A DNA stretch of 64,000 bases, from NCBI RefSeq assembly GCF_042648365.1, contig NZ_JBHRXI010000006.1, positions 124,001 to 188,000 on the forward strand. The letters run 5' to 3'. Positions 1 to 8,640 of the stretch are shown one piece after another. Origin of the DNA: Lutimaribacter_A marinistellae. GTDB taxonomy: Bacteria > Pseudomonadota > Alphaproteobacteria > Rhodobacterales > Rhodobacteraceae. The stretch's first letter is position 1. Each line of letters opens with the position of its first letter. The notes beneath the pieces were generated by a model. The model searched no databases. It was given only the letters and a program-made list of their open reading frames with translations, and was not told where the DNA came from. A program made the position numbers and the translations under genes.

Positions 1-32
1 TGTACGGTTTTGCCGTTGTGGTGCCGTTCCGT

Positions 33-227
33 TCAGTAATGCGGTGGCCGTTCGTCCCCCAGGACGACGCCTCCGGATCCCTCCTGCTGGCGATCGGCTT
101 CACGTTCAATGAGCATCCGCACCCGCCGTGTCAGCACGTCGATTTCGTTTTGCTGGCGCGCGACTATGTCACTCAATTCGTCGATCGCCCGCGTCAAGTG
201 GGCAATCCGCTCTTCCAGATGCTGCAT
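33..227 (-). CDS. slyX: SlyX family protein
   Basis: Small protein of 64 residues. It is a coiled-coil-like helix (EERIAHLTRAIDELSD, then NEIDVLTRRVRML) followed by a basic linker and the C-terminal PPHY typical of SlyX. The start at 227 is chosen because the family begins at MQHLEE and an AGGAAA ribosome site lies just upstream; the frame stays open further upstream but the extra residues are not SlyX-like. SlyX is a widespread cytoplasmic protein with no settled function. It is divergent from the enoyl-CoA hydratase. Confidence 0.85.
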   Translation of the reverse strand: MQHLEERIAHLTRAIDELSDIVARQQNEIDVLTRRVRMLIEREADRQQEGSGGVVLGDERPPHY

Positions 228-318
228 GACATGTTTCCTGTTGACCGGGTTCGGCGCAACGTCACGCTTGCCACGCAATGACGCCGTTGTCGACACTTCG
301 CCCAAAGGGAGGACTGAA

Positions 319-1122
319 ATGACCGTCATCATCGACCACGCCGAGGGCGTCACGACCATCACAATCAATCGCCCCGAACTGCGCAATGCGGTTGATCCCG
401 CGACCGCTGAGCGCCTTTATGATGCGTTTATTGCCTTCGAGGCCGATCCGGAACAGCGCGTCGCCATTCTGACGGGAGTTGCGGGTGCGTTTTGTGCCGG
501 GTTCGACCTCAAGGCAGCCGGGGCGGGCGACTCGGACCAATGGATACATGACATTGATATTCCGGATGACTGGAGCGATCCGGTCAACGAACCGATACCC
601 GGCCCGATGGGGCCGTCGCGACTGATGCTGTCCAAACCCGTGATTGCTGCGATCGAGGGTCACGCCGTCGCCGGTGGCATGGAGCTGGCGGCGTGGTGCG
701 ACATGCGCATCATGGCCGAGGGGGCCGTTACCGGCGTTTTTTGTCGCCGCTGGGGCGTTCCACTGATCGACGGCGGCACTATTCGGTTCCCCCGCATCCT
801 TGGTCAGGGTCGGGCCAATGACCTGATCCTCACCGGTCGTCCGGTCGAAGCCGAAGAAGCGCTGGGGCTGGGGTTTGCCAACCGCGTCTGCCCGAAGGGT
901 CAGGCGCTGGCCGTCGCGCAGGACATCGCCCGCGACCTGACGCGGTTTCCGCAGGAATGCATGCTGGCAGATCACCTTTCGGCGCGGATCACCCCTGCCG
1001 GTCTTGCCGATGCATTGCGCCGCGAGTGGCGCTCGGCCCGGACCTTTGCCGCCGAGGGTAAGGCCGGTGCAGCCCGCTTTGCCGCCGGTAAGGGCCGAGG
1101 CGGCGATTTCTCGGATATCTAG
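319..1122 (+). CDS. enoyl-CoA hydratase/isomerase (crotonase) family
   Basis: 267-residue single-domain crotonase-fold enzyme, probably acting on an acyl-CoA in the cytoplasm. The two oxyanion-hole segments are visible: AFCAGFDLKAAG near residue 57 and GHAVAGGMELA near 114, the latter carrying the first catalytic glutamate. The second catalytic region reads RWGVPLIDGGT instead of the usual PEI motif, so classical hydratase activity is uncertain and the substrate cannot be assigned. The start at 319 follows an AAGGGAGG ribosome site; an upstream in-frame ATG at 109 gives a non-family extension. Its stop overlaps the end of the opposite-strand gene. Confidence 0.85.
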   Translation: MTVIIDHAEGVTTITINRPELRNAVDPATAERLYDAFIAFEADPEQRVAILTGVAGAFCAGFDLKAAGAGDSDQWIHDIDIPDDWSDPVNEPIPGPMGPSRLMLSKPVIAAIEGHAVAGGMELAAWCDMRIMAEGAVTGVFCRRWGVPLIDGGTIRFPRILGQGRANDLILTGRPVEAEEALGLGFANRVCPKGQALAVAQDIARDLTRFPQECMLADHLSARITPAGLADALRREWRSARTFAAEGKAGAARFAAGKGRGGDFSDI

Positions 1123-1655
1123 GCGGCCTGCAGCCAGTTCACCGCGCAACCGATCCGATCCAGAAATGTCATCAGGTCGGTTCGCGGCATGGCAATCGTT
1201 CGATCGTTGACCAGCGGGTGCATGTAGATCACGTCGCACTGCTGCGCAGCGGCGTCCAGGTAGAACTGCACCCCCTGCCCAACCCCGGTGATCATCGCCA
1301 GCGGACTGACCGCGCCGGGCCGGATCCCGAGATTCTGCATCAACCGATCGGGAGAACCAAAGGACAGGTTCCCTGCGCCCAACGTGGATGCCAGCGCCTT
1401 GAGATCGACGTCGCGCGATTGTTCCACGGTAACAAGGTAATTGCGCTTTTTCTTGTCGCGCAGGTAAAGGTTCTTGAGGCGCAACGCGTTCTCGCCGTCG
1501 ACCATGAACGCATCTTCGACCGCCTTGGCATCGTCGACGGTGCGTAGCGGAACATGGCTGTGCAGCCGATAGGTCAGACCCCAGCTGTCGAAACGGGCAA
1601 GCAATGCGTCAGAAGTAATCGGCAGGCTGTCCTGGTGGGCAGATGAAGCGTCCAT
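1119..1655 (-). CDS. prolyl-tRNA editing protein (ProX/PrdX, YbaK-like)
   Basis: 178-residue YbaK/ProX-fold protein. This family hydrolyses mischarged aminoacyl-tRNA, commonly Ala-tRNAPro, in trans as a translation quality-control step. The characteristic segment LKNLYLRDKKKRNYLVTV lies near residues 60-77, and a later GAVSPLAMI segment forms part of the deacylase fold. This is the stand-alone type, also called prolyl-tRNA synthetase-associated domain protein. It is convergent with the crotonase and overlaps it by four bases. Which amino acid it clears is not readable from sequence. Confidence 0.85.
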   Translation of the reverse strand: MDASSAHQDSLPITSDALLARFDSWGLTYRLHSHVPLRTVDDAKAVEDAFMVDGENALRLKNLYLRDKKKRNYLVTVEQSRDVDLKALASTLGAGNLSFGSPDRLMQNLGIRPGAVSPLAMITGVGQGVQFYLDAAAQQCDVIYMHPLVNDRTIAMPRTDLMTFLDRIGCAVNWLQAA

Positions 1656-1940
1656 GATCCCCTCGGTCTAGATGGCCCCTCCCTGCCCGGTCAGCCGCTC
1701 GAGTGCAAGGCCCGTAGGGTTGACTCCGCAGGGCATCCCGCGTAACGAGCCATCAATCTTCCGGAGGCGTAACACCTTCCGGTCCCGTGAGCCGTTCAGG
1801 GATCGCCCCCCACCAGCGCGTTGCGCCCGTGGGGGCAAAGCCATTTGGCTACATCTCATCCGGCTTGGGGGTTTGAGAAGTCACCCGTTCGTCCTTAGTT
1901 TGAGGGCGCCACAGCAACCGGCGAAGGAGCCAAGAGGGCC
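1656..1940. other. intergenic region upstream of ffh with a long hairpin
   Basis: 285 bases with no convincing gene. The clearest structure is a G/C-rich hairpin at 1805-1836 (GCCCCCCAC pairing with GTGGGGGC, with an inner GCGC/GCGC pair). It is not followed by a T-run, so it does not look like a simple terminator. The region must contain the ffh promoter. I looked for the conserved SRP RNA tip sequence and did not see it. The ffh ribosome site is the purine-rich stretch at 1924-1938. Confidence 0.5.
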
Positions 1941-3446
1941 ATGTTTGAAAATCTGTCCGAACGCCTCTCTGGCGTCTTTGATCGCCTGACCAAGCAGGGC
2001 GCGCTGTCCGAGGATGACGTCAAGACTGCCCTGCGCGAGGTACGCGTTGCCCTGCTCGAGGCCGACGTGTCGCTGCCGGTCGCCCGGGATTTCGTCAAGA
2101 AGGTGCAGGAACAGGCCACCGGACAGGCCGTGACCCGCTCGGTCACGCCGGGCCAGCAGGTCGTCAAGATCGTGCATGACGCGCTGGTCGATGTCCTGCG
2201 CGGCGAGGAGGAACCGGGCAAGCTCAAGATCGACAACCCGCCCGCGCCCATCCTGATGGTCGGCCTTCAGGGCGGTGGCAAAACGACCACCACCGGCAAG
2301 ATCGCCAAGCGCTTGAAGGAACGCGAGGGCAAGAAGGTGCTTCTGGCCTCGCTCGACATCTACCGCCCGGCTGCGATGGACCAATTGGCCGTGCTAGGCA
2401 CGCAGATCGGCGTCGACACGCTTCCCATCGTGCCGGGTCAGAAACCTGTCGACATCGCCCGCCGCGCCAAGCAGCAGGCAGCTCTGGGCGGTTATGACGT
2501 CTACATGCTCGATACTGCGGGCCGCTTGCAGATCGACGAAGTTCTGATGAAGGAAGTCGAAGACGTCCGCGACGTGGTCACCCCGCGCGAAACGCTTTTG
2601 GTTGTCGACGGTCTGACCGGTCAGGTCGCCGTCGAAGTGGCCGAGGAATTCGACGCCAAGATCGGCATTTCGGGTGTCGTCCTGACCCGAATGGATGGCG
2701 ACGGGCGCGGTGGTGCCGCGCTGTCCATGCGCGCCGTGACCGGCAAGCCCATCCGCTTTGTCGGTCTGGGCGAAAAGATGGACGCGCTTGAAACGTTCGA
2801 GCCGGACCGGATCGCCGGTCGGATCCTCGGCATGGGCGACATTGTGGCCCTGGTCGAGAAGGCGCAGGAGACCATCGAGGCCGAGCAGGCCGAGAAGATG
2901 ATGAAGCGCATGATGAAGGGTCATTTCAACATGAATGACCTGAAGATGCAGCTTGAACAAATGATCCAGATGGGCGGCATGCAAGGCATGATGCAGATGA
3001 TGCCGGGCATGGGGAAAATGGCCAAGCAGGTCGAGGATGCCGGCATGGACGACACCGTCATCCGCCGGCAGATCGCCCTGATCCAGTCAATGACCAAGCG
3101 CGAGCGCGCCAATCCCCAGCTGCTTCAGGCCAGCCGCAAGAAGCGGATCGCCGCCGGTGCCGGGATGGAGGTCAGCGACCTCAACAAGCTTCTCAAGATG
3201 CACCGCCAGATGGCGGACATGATGAAGAAGATGGGCAAGATGGGCAAAGGCAAGATGCTGAAACAGGCCATGTCGGGCATGTTCGGCAAGGGCGGCCCCT
3301 CGCCCGAGGAGATGGCACAGGGCATGGACCCCAAGGCGCTGGAAGCGGCGGCCAAGGCGATGGGGCGCGGCAAGGGTGGCTTGCCGGGTATGGGTGGCGG
3401 CATGGCCCTCCCCCCCGGTCTGAGCGGGTTCGGCAAGAAGAAATGA
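1941..3446 (+). CDS. ffh: signal recognition particle protein Ffh (SRP54)
   Basis: 501-residue GTPase of the signal recognition particle. It binds 4.5S RNA and signal sequences and delivers ribosomes to FtsY at the membrane. An N-terminal helical domain is followed by the G domain: GLQGGGKTTTTGK P-loop near residue 108, DTAGR near 190, and TRMDGDGRGG near 250. A methionine-rich M domain (MQLEQMIQMGGMQGMMQMM near 334) ends in a Gly/Met/Lys-rich tail. Length matches alphaproteobacterial Ffh. It heads the operon-like run through the GNAT genes to rpsP. Confidence 0.98.
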   Translation: MFENLSERLSGVFDRLTKQGALSEDDVKTALREVRVALLEADVSLPVARDFVKKVQEQATGQAVTRSVTPGQQVVKIVHDALVDVLRGEEEPGKLKIDNPPAPILMVGLQGGGKTTTTGKIAKRLKEREGKKVLLASLDIYRPAAMDQLAVLGTQIGVDTLPIVPGQKPVDIARRAKQQAALGGYDVYMLDTAGRLQIDEVLMKEVEDVRDVVTPRETLLVVDGLTGQVAVEVAEEFDAKIGISGVVLTRMDGDGRGGAALSMRAVTGKPIRFVGLGEKMDALETFEPDRIAGRILGMGDIVALVEKAQETIEAEQAEKMMKRMMKGHFNMNDLKMQLEQMIQMGGMQGMMQMMPGMGKMAKQVEDAGMDDTVIRRQIALIQSMTKRERANPQLLQASRKKRIAAGAGMEVSDLNKLLKMHRQMADMMKKMGKMGKGKMLKQAMSGMFGKGGPSPEEMAQGMDPKALEAAAKAMGRGKGGLPGMGGGMALPPGLSGFGKKK

Positions 3447-3447
3447 A

Positions 3448-3981
3448 ATGACCGAAGCGCCCATCATATCGACAGAGCGGCTGCGCCTGCGGCCCCATGT
3501 CCTGAGCGACATGGATGCGTTCCGGGAGTTCTTTCGGAGCGATCGGGCGCGCTATGTCGACGGGCCTTCGGATGAGACGCATCTGTGGTACGGCTTCGCT
3601 TCCGAAGTCGGCAGTTGGTCGCTATGCAATTGGGGTGGATGGGCGATCGAGACGCCCGACGGCGCGCTTGTCGGGCAGGTTGCGATCACCAAGCCGCCGC
3701 ATTTCGCTGAAGTTGAACTGGGCTGGATCCTGTTCGACGGCTTCGAGGGCCGGGGCTATGCCGAAGAGGCCGCACGCGCCGCGCTGGACTGGGCATTCGA
3801 AGTGCGCGGCCTGCCCACGCTGGTCAGCTACATCCACCGTGACAATGCACGCTCCGTCGCGCTGGCGAAACGGCTCGGTGCGTATCACGATGCGGCGGCA
3901 TCCGCACATGACCCGGACGATGTCGTCTATCGCCACCCGCATCCGAACGAGGTGCAGGGCGGGGTGGAGGCTTATGCATGA
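3448..3981 (+). CDS. GNAT family N-acetyltransferase (first of three)
   Basis: 177-residue RimJ/RimL-type GNAT. It has the N-terminal ERLRLRPH strand, the acetyl-CoA pyrophosphate loop GFEGRGYAEEAA near residues 97-108, and the final HRDNARSVALAKRLGA helix typical of the family. The acceptor substrate is unknown. It starts one base after the ffh stop and overlaps the next GNAT by ATGA, so the three are probably co-translated. It is more distant from the second and third genes than those are from each other. Confidence 0.85.
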   Translation: MTEAPIISTERLRLRPHVLSDMDAFREFFRSDRARYVDGPSDETHLWYGFASEVGSWSLCNWGGWAIETPDGALVGQVAITKPPHFAEVELGWILFDGFEGRGYAEEAARAALDWAFEVRGLPTLVSYIHRDNARSVALAKRLGAYHDAAASAHDPDDVVYRHPHPNEVQGGVEAYA

Positions 3982-4514
3982 GCGCTATCACCCTTGATAT
4001 ACCGGTGATCGAAACCGAGCGTCTGATCCTTCGTGCACCAAGCGAGGCGGATTTCGCTGCCGAAGCCGCGTTCTTCGAAACGGATGCATCGCGCTTTGTC
4101 GGCGGCCCAAGACGCCCCGACCAGACATGGCGCTCCCTCGCGGGCATGATCGGTCATTGGGTGATCCGCGGCTACGGGTTCTGGAGCGTGGATTCGAAGG
4201 AAACCGGTGCTTATCTTGGTCATGTCGGCCTGTGGAACCCTTATGGCTGGCCCGAGCCGGAAATCGGCTGGACGCTGATGACAAACGCGACCGGTCAGGG
4301 ATACGCGACAGAAGCCGGCCGCGCGGCGCGCGCTCATGCCTACGAGGTCTTGGGTTGGCCGACAGCGATCTCGCTCATTGATCCGGCCAACGATGCCAGC
4401 AAGGCGGTTGCTGCTCGGCTCGGCGCCGCGTTCGAGAGCAACTACGACCATCCGGAATTCGGCCGGATGGAAATCTGGCGGCACCGTGCCCCTGCCTCGG
4501 AGGGCATGGCATGA
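3978..4514 (+). CDS. GNAT family N-acetyltransferase (second of three)
   Basis: 178-residue GNAT with the N-terminal IPVIETERLILRAP strand and the acetyl-CoA loop NATGQGYATEAGRAA near residues 103-117. It overlaps its neighbours on both sides by ATGA. It shares long segments with the third gene (IGHWxIRGYGxW, then KET, then GWPExEI), so the two are recent tandem paralogues. The acceptor substrate is unknown; RimJ/RimL relatives acetylate protein N-termini, but small-molecule acceptors are equally possible. Confidence 0.85.
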   Translation: MSAITLDIPVIETERLILRAPSEADFAAEAAFFETDASRFVGGPRRPDQTWRSLAGMIGHWVIRGYGFWSVDSKETGAYLGHVGLWNPYGWPEPEIGWTLMTNATGQGYATEAGRAARAHAYEVLGWPTAISLIDPANDASKAVAARLGAAFESNYDHPEFGRMEIWRHRAPASEGMA

Positions 4515-5116
4515 GCGGAGTCAACATCCCGGTAATCGAGACACGGCGGCTGGTCCTGCGAGGGCCGGAGCCGGAGGATTACCCGAATTTCAAGGCGACT
4601 TTCACCAGCTACCGCGCCCGGTTCATGGGTGGACCTCTCAATACCTACGAGGCATGGATGCTCTATGCTGCCGAAATCGGCCATTGGGAGATCCGCGGCT
4701 ATGGCATGTGGATGATCCATGACAAGGAAACGGATGCGACGCTTGGCATGGCCGGGGGCTGGAAGCCCGCAGGCTGGCCCGAGGCCGAGATTGCGTGGGT
4801 GATCTGGCCCGATGCAGCTGGCAAAGGCTACGCTCTGGAGGCTACGCATGCGGCACGCGCCTGGTTCTACCGCGAGCGCGGGTGGGAAACGGCCGTCAGC
4901 TATATTGACCCCAAGAACCTCGACTCGATCCGCCTTGCCGAACGCCTTGGTGCCAAGAAGGACCACGACGCGCCAACCATCGACGGAAATGACGCGGTCT
5001 ATCGCCACCCGTCGCCTTCGCAGCTGGACGGTACGCAACTGGCGCACGGAATCGACATGGAGATCGCGCATTATGCCGACCCGCTCTTCAAACCGAAAGG
5101 ATGGGCCCTTGACTGA
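4511..5116 (+). CDS. GNAT family N-acetyltransferase (third of three)
   Basis: 201-residue GNAT, a tandem paralogue of the preceding gene. It starts with VNIPVIETRRLVLRGP, has the acetyl-CoA loop DAAGKGYALEATHAA near residues 99-113, and carries a longer C-terminal tail ending GWALD. The start overlaps the previous stop by ATGA. The end overlaps the TTG start of chorismate mutase, which suggests translational coupling. Substrate unknown. Confidence 0.85.
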   Translation: MSGVNIPVIETRRLVLRGPEPEDYPNFKATFTSYRARFMGGPLNTYEAWMLYAAEIGHWEIRGYGMWMIHDKETDATLGMAGGWKPAGWPEAEIAWVIWPDAAGKGYALEATHAARAWFYRERGWETAVSYIDPKNLDSIRLAERLGAKKDHDAPTIDGNDAVYRHPSPSQLDGTQLAHGIDMEIAHYADPLFKPKGWALD

Positions 5117-5417
5117 GACCGCTTCCGATTCCGTTGCCCGCGCTGCCGAGCTGTTGAAGGGCCATCGCGAAAGCATCGACAGGCTCGACGCGATCCTGGT
5201 CTATACGCTGGGCGAGCGGTTCAAGCACACCCAATCCGTGGGCAAACTCAAGGCCCAGCACGACCTTCCCCCGTCCGACCCTGCGCGCGAAGCCGCGCAG
5301 ATCGCACGGCTCGAAGACCTGGCGGTTCAGGCCGATCTGGACCCTGAATTCGCCAAGAAGTTCCTGAACTTCATCATCGCTGAAGTCATTCAGCACCATA
5401 AGCAACACCAAGCATAG
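5109..5417 (+). CDS. chorismate mutase (AroQ type)
   Basis: 102-residue all-helical AroQ chorismate mutase, which converts chorismate to prephenate for phenylalanine and tyrosine. Family marks are RESIDRLDAILVYTLGERF, VGKLKAQHDLPPSDPAREA, and the final FLNFIIAEVIQHHK helix. No suitable ATG exists. The TTG at 5109, seven bases after AAAGGA, gives a normal-length protein starting TETASDSVARAAELL. It overlaps the third GNAT by eight bases. Its position between the GNAT genes and rpsP puts amino-acid synthesis inside a translation operon. Confidence 0.88.
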   Translation: MTETASDSVARAAELLKGHRESIDRLDAILVYTLGERFKHTQSVGKLKAQHDLPPSDPAREAAQIARLEDLAVQADLDPEFAKKFLNFIIAEVIQHHKQHQA

Positions 5418-5461
5418 GGCGGGGAATTCCCCGTCACCCCGCCATTAAAGGAGAACATAAA

Positions 5462-5836
5462 ATGGCAATGAAAATCCGCCTGGCCCGTGGTGGCTCGAAA
5501 AAGCGCCCCTTTTACCGCATCGTGGCGGCCGACTCGCGCATGCCGCGCGATGGCCGCTTCATCGAGAAGCTGGGCACCTACAACCCGCTCCTGCCCAAGG
5601 ACAGCGAAGATCGCGTGAAGATGGACATGGAGCGCATCCAGTACTGGCTGGACCAGGGCGCACAGCCCACCGACCGGATCGCGCGCATGCTTGAAGCTGC
5701 AGGCACCCGCGACAAGGCCGAGCGCAACAACCCCAAGAAAGGCGCACCCGGCAAGAAAGCCCAGGAGCGGGCCGAAGAGAAAGCCGCCAAGGCAGCAGAA
5801 GCGGCCGAAGCCGACGCAGCACCTGCCGAAGAGTGA
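5462..5836 (+). CDS. rpsP: 30S ribosomal protein S16
   Basis: 124 residues. The conserved S16 core MAMKIRLARGGSKKRPFYR is followed by DSRMPRDGRFIEKLGTYNP. The last 40 residues are an Ala/Glu/Lys-rich tail, longer than in enterobacteria but common in alphaproteobacteria. The start follows AAAGGAGAA with good spacing. It forms the usual group with rimM, trmD and rplS. Confidence 0.98.
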   Translation: MAMKIRLARGGSKKRPFYRIVAADSRMPRDGRFIEKLGTYNPLLPKDSEDRVKMDMERIQYWLDQGAQPTDRIARMLEAAGTRDKAERNNPKKGAPGKKAQERAEEKAAKAAEAAEADAAPAEE

Positions 5837-6001
5837 TGTTTCAAACGTCGGGGCGGTGCGATTGCGCCGCTTCGACGTACCTTCGGGGCCAAGCGTTCTG
5901 GCCGAGGCGCATTTTTGCAGCAATGCGGCGCCGCTGGGGCCGGACGTTACTTCCGCTATCTTCGCCATGGCCTGCCATGCGCGCATCGGGATTGCGACGA
6001 G

Positions 6002-6520
6002 ATGACGGACGATACCAACAAGGATTTGATCTGCGTCGGCGCCGTTGCCGGCTCCTTCGGTGTTCGGGGAGAGGTGCGACTAAAAAGTTTCTGCGCCGAG
6101 CCGGAAGATATTGCCCTTTACTCCCCATTGACGGACGAAAACGGCGGACGACGTATCCCCATCGTCATCACCCGTGCAGTCAAGAACGGTTTCGCGGCGC
6201 GCCTCGGCGGGATCGAGACCAAGGAAGAGGCCGATGCCGCCAGGGGTCTTCGCCTGTTTGCACGGCGCGATCAACTTCCTGCCCTGCCCGATGACGAGTT
6301 CTACCATGCCGATCTCATTGGCCTTGAGGTGTATGACACCGGGGGTGGCTTGCTTGGACGGGTTCGGTCGGTTCTCAATCACGGTGCGTCCGACCTGCTC
6401 GAGATTCACGGTCCGGGGCTGAAATCGACAGTTCTGTTGCCCTTCACGGTTGAAGCCGTACCGACAGTCGATCTGTATCGGGGGCGCATTATCGCGGATC
6501 CGCCCGAGGGGCTGTTCTGA
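6002..6520 (+). CDS. rimM: ribosome maturation factor RimM
   Basis: 172 residues. RimM binds S19 and helps mature the 3' domain of 16S rRNA. The N-terminal beta-barrel carries VGAVAGSFGVRGEVRLKSF, and the PRC-barrel half carries DDEFYHADLIGLEVYD and a C-terminal PPEGLF. The start at 6002 is chosen because the family begins about eight residues before ICVGAV; the ribosome site is weak. About 165 bases separate it from rpsP. Confidence 0.95.
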   Translation: MTDDTNKDLICVGAVAGSFGVRGEVRLKSFCAEPEDIALYSPLTDENGGRRIPIVITRAVKNGFAARLGGIETKEEADAARGLRLFARRDQLPALPDDEFYHADLIGLEVYDTGGGLLGRVRSVLNHGASDLLEIHGPGLKSTVLLPFTVEAVPTVDLYRGRIIADPPEGLF

Positions 6521-6645
6521 CGGAACGCGGAGAGGTCCGCTATTCTCGGCGTTGGTCGCCGTTGAGCCACAGTTGGCGTGTTCCCGATTGTCTGACGTCG
6601 CCATTCGGCGTTTGCATGGCTACAGCTTTGGCTTAAGACGCGGCC

Positions 6646-7455
6646 ATGTCTGACGATAAACAACCCTCTGCCCCGCGATCCCATGCACGCAAGGCAATCC
6701 GCCAAGTGCTGAAGCCGCGCGAACTGATCACCTCGACGCCTGACCTGCATGGAGCCTGGAAAGCCAAGATCATCACCCTCTTCCCTGGTGCCTTTCCCGG
6801 CGTTCTAGGCGAAAGCCTTACGGGTCGCGCCTTGCAGGAGGGTTTGTGGCAGTTAGAGACCGTTGATCTGCGGCAATACGGAATCGGAAAACACCGCAAT
6901 GTCGACGATACGCCAGCAGGCGGCGGCGCTGGCATGGTGCTGCGCGCCGACGTGCTGGGGGCGGCCATCGACTACGCGATGCGAGATGCTCGCGGCAATT
7001 GGCCTCTCGTCTATCTCAGCCCGCGTGGCAAACCGATGGACCAGGCCATGATGCGCCGCTTTGCGCGTTGCGACGGGGTCACGCTGCTTTGCGGACGGTT
7101 CGAAGGCGTCGATCAGCGCGTGCTTGATCACTACGGTGTCGAAGAGGTGTCACTGGGCGATTTCGTGATGACAGGCGGCGAGATCGCGGCGCAGGCCCTG
7201 ATCGACGCAACCGTGCGGTTGATCCCCGGTGTTTTGGGCAACGAAGCGTCGGCGGAGGAAGAGAGCTTCTCCTCCGGTCTTCTGGAACATCCCCAGTATA
7301 CCCGCCCTGCGGAATGGCAGGGGCGCACGATTCCCGAGGTTCTGATGTCGGGTCATCACGGGCGCGTTGCCCAATGGCGTCAGGACATGGCCGAAGAGAT
7401 CACACGCGAACGCCGCCCCGATCTCTGGGAGGCTTACAAGGACCGAGACACCTAG
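6646..7455 (+). CDS. trmD: tRNA (guanine-N1)-methyltransferase TrmD
   Basis: 269-residue SPOUT methyltransferase that makes m1G37 in tRNAs from S-adenosylmethionine. Knot and active-site segments are clear: PAGGGAGMVLRADV near 89, LSPRGKPMDQ near 124, LLCGRFEGVDQRVLDHYG near 146, and SLGDFVMTGGEIAAQALID near 167. The first 37 residues, before WKAKIITLFPGAFPG, are an extension absent from E. coli TrmD; an initiation site closer to WKAK is possible but no better start codon is apparent. Confidence 0.96.
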   Translation: MSDDKQPSAPRSHARKAIRQVLKPRELITSTPDLHGAWKAKIITLFPGAFPGVLGESLTGRALQEGLWQLETVDLRQYGIGKHRNVDDTPAGGGAGMVLRADVLGAAIDYAMRDARGNWPLVYLSPRGKPMDQAMMRRFARCDGVTLLCGRFEGVDQRVLDHYGVEEVSLGDFVMTGGEIAAQALIDATVRLIPGVLGNEASAEEESFSSGLLEHPQYTRPAEWQGRTIPEVLMSGHHGRVAQWRQDMAEEITRERRPDLWEAYKDRDT

Positions 7456-7458
7456 CGT

Positions 7459-8277
7459 TTAGCGGCGAGAGATCTGCCCCGCTTTCCAGCGCAGCCAGAT
7501 TTCCGGGGAATCGTGGAACACGTTCAGATCTACCTTGCCGTTGATCCCAGGCACAAGGCCGGTGCCGGAATACTGCCAGAAGGTCCAGAACGCACCGGGA
7601 TAAACCTGGCGCGGATGGCCAGCCACCGAACGCAGCCAGAACTCTGTCCCGCGCAAGCGCCCGATCCCCGTTTCGCGATAGAAATCGATTGTGGTGTAGA
7701 CGATGGGCCTCCGGCCGTAATGGGCCTCGAGCATGTCGAGAAATATCTCGGCCTCGGCGCGCACCTTTGTGCCCTCGGGGCGCAGGCGGCACGTGGGCGA
7801 GAACGGGTTCCATTCCATGTCGAGCACATGTGGCAGGTCCGCGCCGCGAGGTACGTTGCGAATGAACCATCGCGCCTGCTCGGCTGCGGGCCGGCAGAAA
7901 TAGTAGAAGTGGTATGCCCCCCATGGAACGCCTGCCGCGCGCGCGCCACGACGGTACGTGTCGAACTTGGGGTCGACGATGTCGCCCCCCTCTGTCGCCT
8001 TGATGAAAGCAAAACTGACACCGGCATTGCGAGCCCGCGGCCAGTCGATGTCGCCTTGCCAGCGCGAGATGTCGATCCCATGGATCGGATAGGAACTCGG
8101 CCCGCGCCCCGTCCAGGAATGCGGGTCCGCATCGCCGAACTTCGGATAAGTTACGAGAGAGGAGATCGCATCGGATGTCGCGGCCGAGGCGCGCGGTGCC
8201 GAACTTTCAGGTGCAGGGTCGCGACGACCACAGGCGGACGCCAGAAGACACAGAACGATCAGCAGAACCAGGCGCAA
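7459..8277 (-). CDS. GH25 family lysozyme-like lipoprotein
   Basis: 272 residues. A lipoprotein signal (hydrophobic MRLVLLIVLCL, lipobox LASAC with Cys at 16) precedes a glycoside hydrolase 25 muramidase domain from about residue 69. The domain shows HGIDISRWQGDIDW with the catalytic Asp, FAFIKATEGG, WGAYHFYYF and the acidic pair in LPHVLDMEW. The predicted role is cleavage of peptidoglycan glycan strands from a membrane-anchored position. It lies on the minus strand between trmD and rplS, so it interrupts the usual trmD-rplS linkage. Confidence 0.9.
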   Translation of the reverse strand: MRLVLLIVLCLLASACGRRDPAPESSAPRASAATSDAISSLVTYPKFGDADPHSWTGRGPSSYPIHGIDISRWQGDIDWPRARNAGVSFAFIKATEGGDIVDPKFDTYRRGARAAGVPWGAYHFYYFCRPAAEQARWFIRNVPRGADLPHVLDMEWNPFSPTCRLRPEGTKVRAEAEIFLDMLEAHYGRRPIVYTTIDFYRETGIGRLRGTEFWLRSVAGHPRQVYPGAFWTFWQYSGTGLVPGINGKVDLNVFHDSPEIWLRWKAGQISRR

Positions 8278-8640
8278 GGGCGATCTCCTTTTGCGGAACT
8301 TGTGCAGATGTGACAGAAACGACAGGGCAGTGGAAAGACCCTACCCCGCTATTGCGACAGCCGTGCGCGGTCTACCGCCGTTCAAAAGGGCTTGATCCCA
8401 GGCACGAAAGCCCTTATGCCGCGCGGGTCTGGATCCGCTTGCGCGGCTCCGGGCCTTTGTAGGTTGTGCCAACCAATGTGCATCCGTTTTCTTCGACGGC
8501 GCGAATGGTAGGTCGACTACTCGGACAAGGAACAGCCGATCCGATCTCTGGCGGGCTGCGCGTGCAGGACCCGGTGAAGACCAAGAGCTCTCGGTCAGCA
8601 TCACCTTCGTGGGGCAACCACGAGCATAAGGAGAATTGCG
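8278..8640. other. 363-base gap upstream of rplS
   Basis: No firmly supported gene. It must hold the rplS promoter, since the gene upstream is on the other strand, and the divergent promoter of the GH25 gene. A minus-strand frame ending at the TAA at 8414-8416 encodes a segment AVEENGCTLVGTTYKG with codon choice like real coding sequence, but it lacks a convincing start; it could be a small lipoprotein remnant. The rplS ribosome site is AAGGAG at 8629-8634. Confidence 0.4.

Noticed and set aside
1656..1940. SRP (4.5S) RNA gene next to ffh
   Set aside because: The conserved apical-loop sequence of SRP RNA was not found on either strand.
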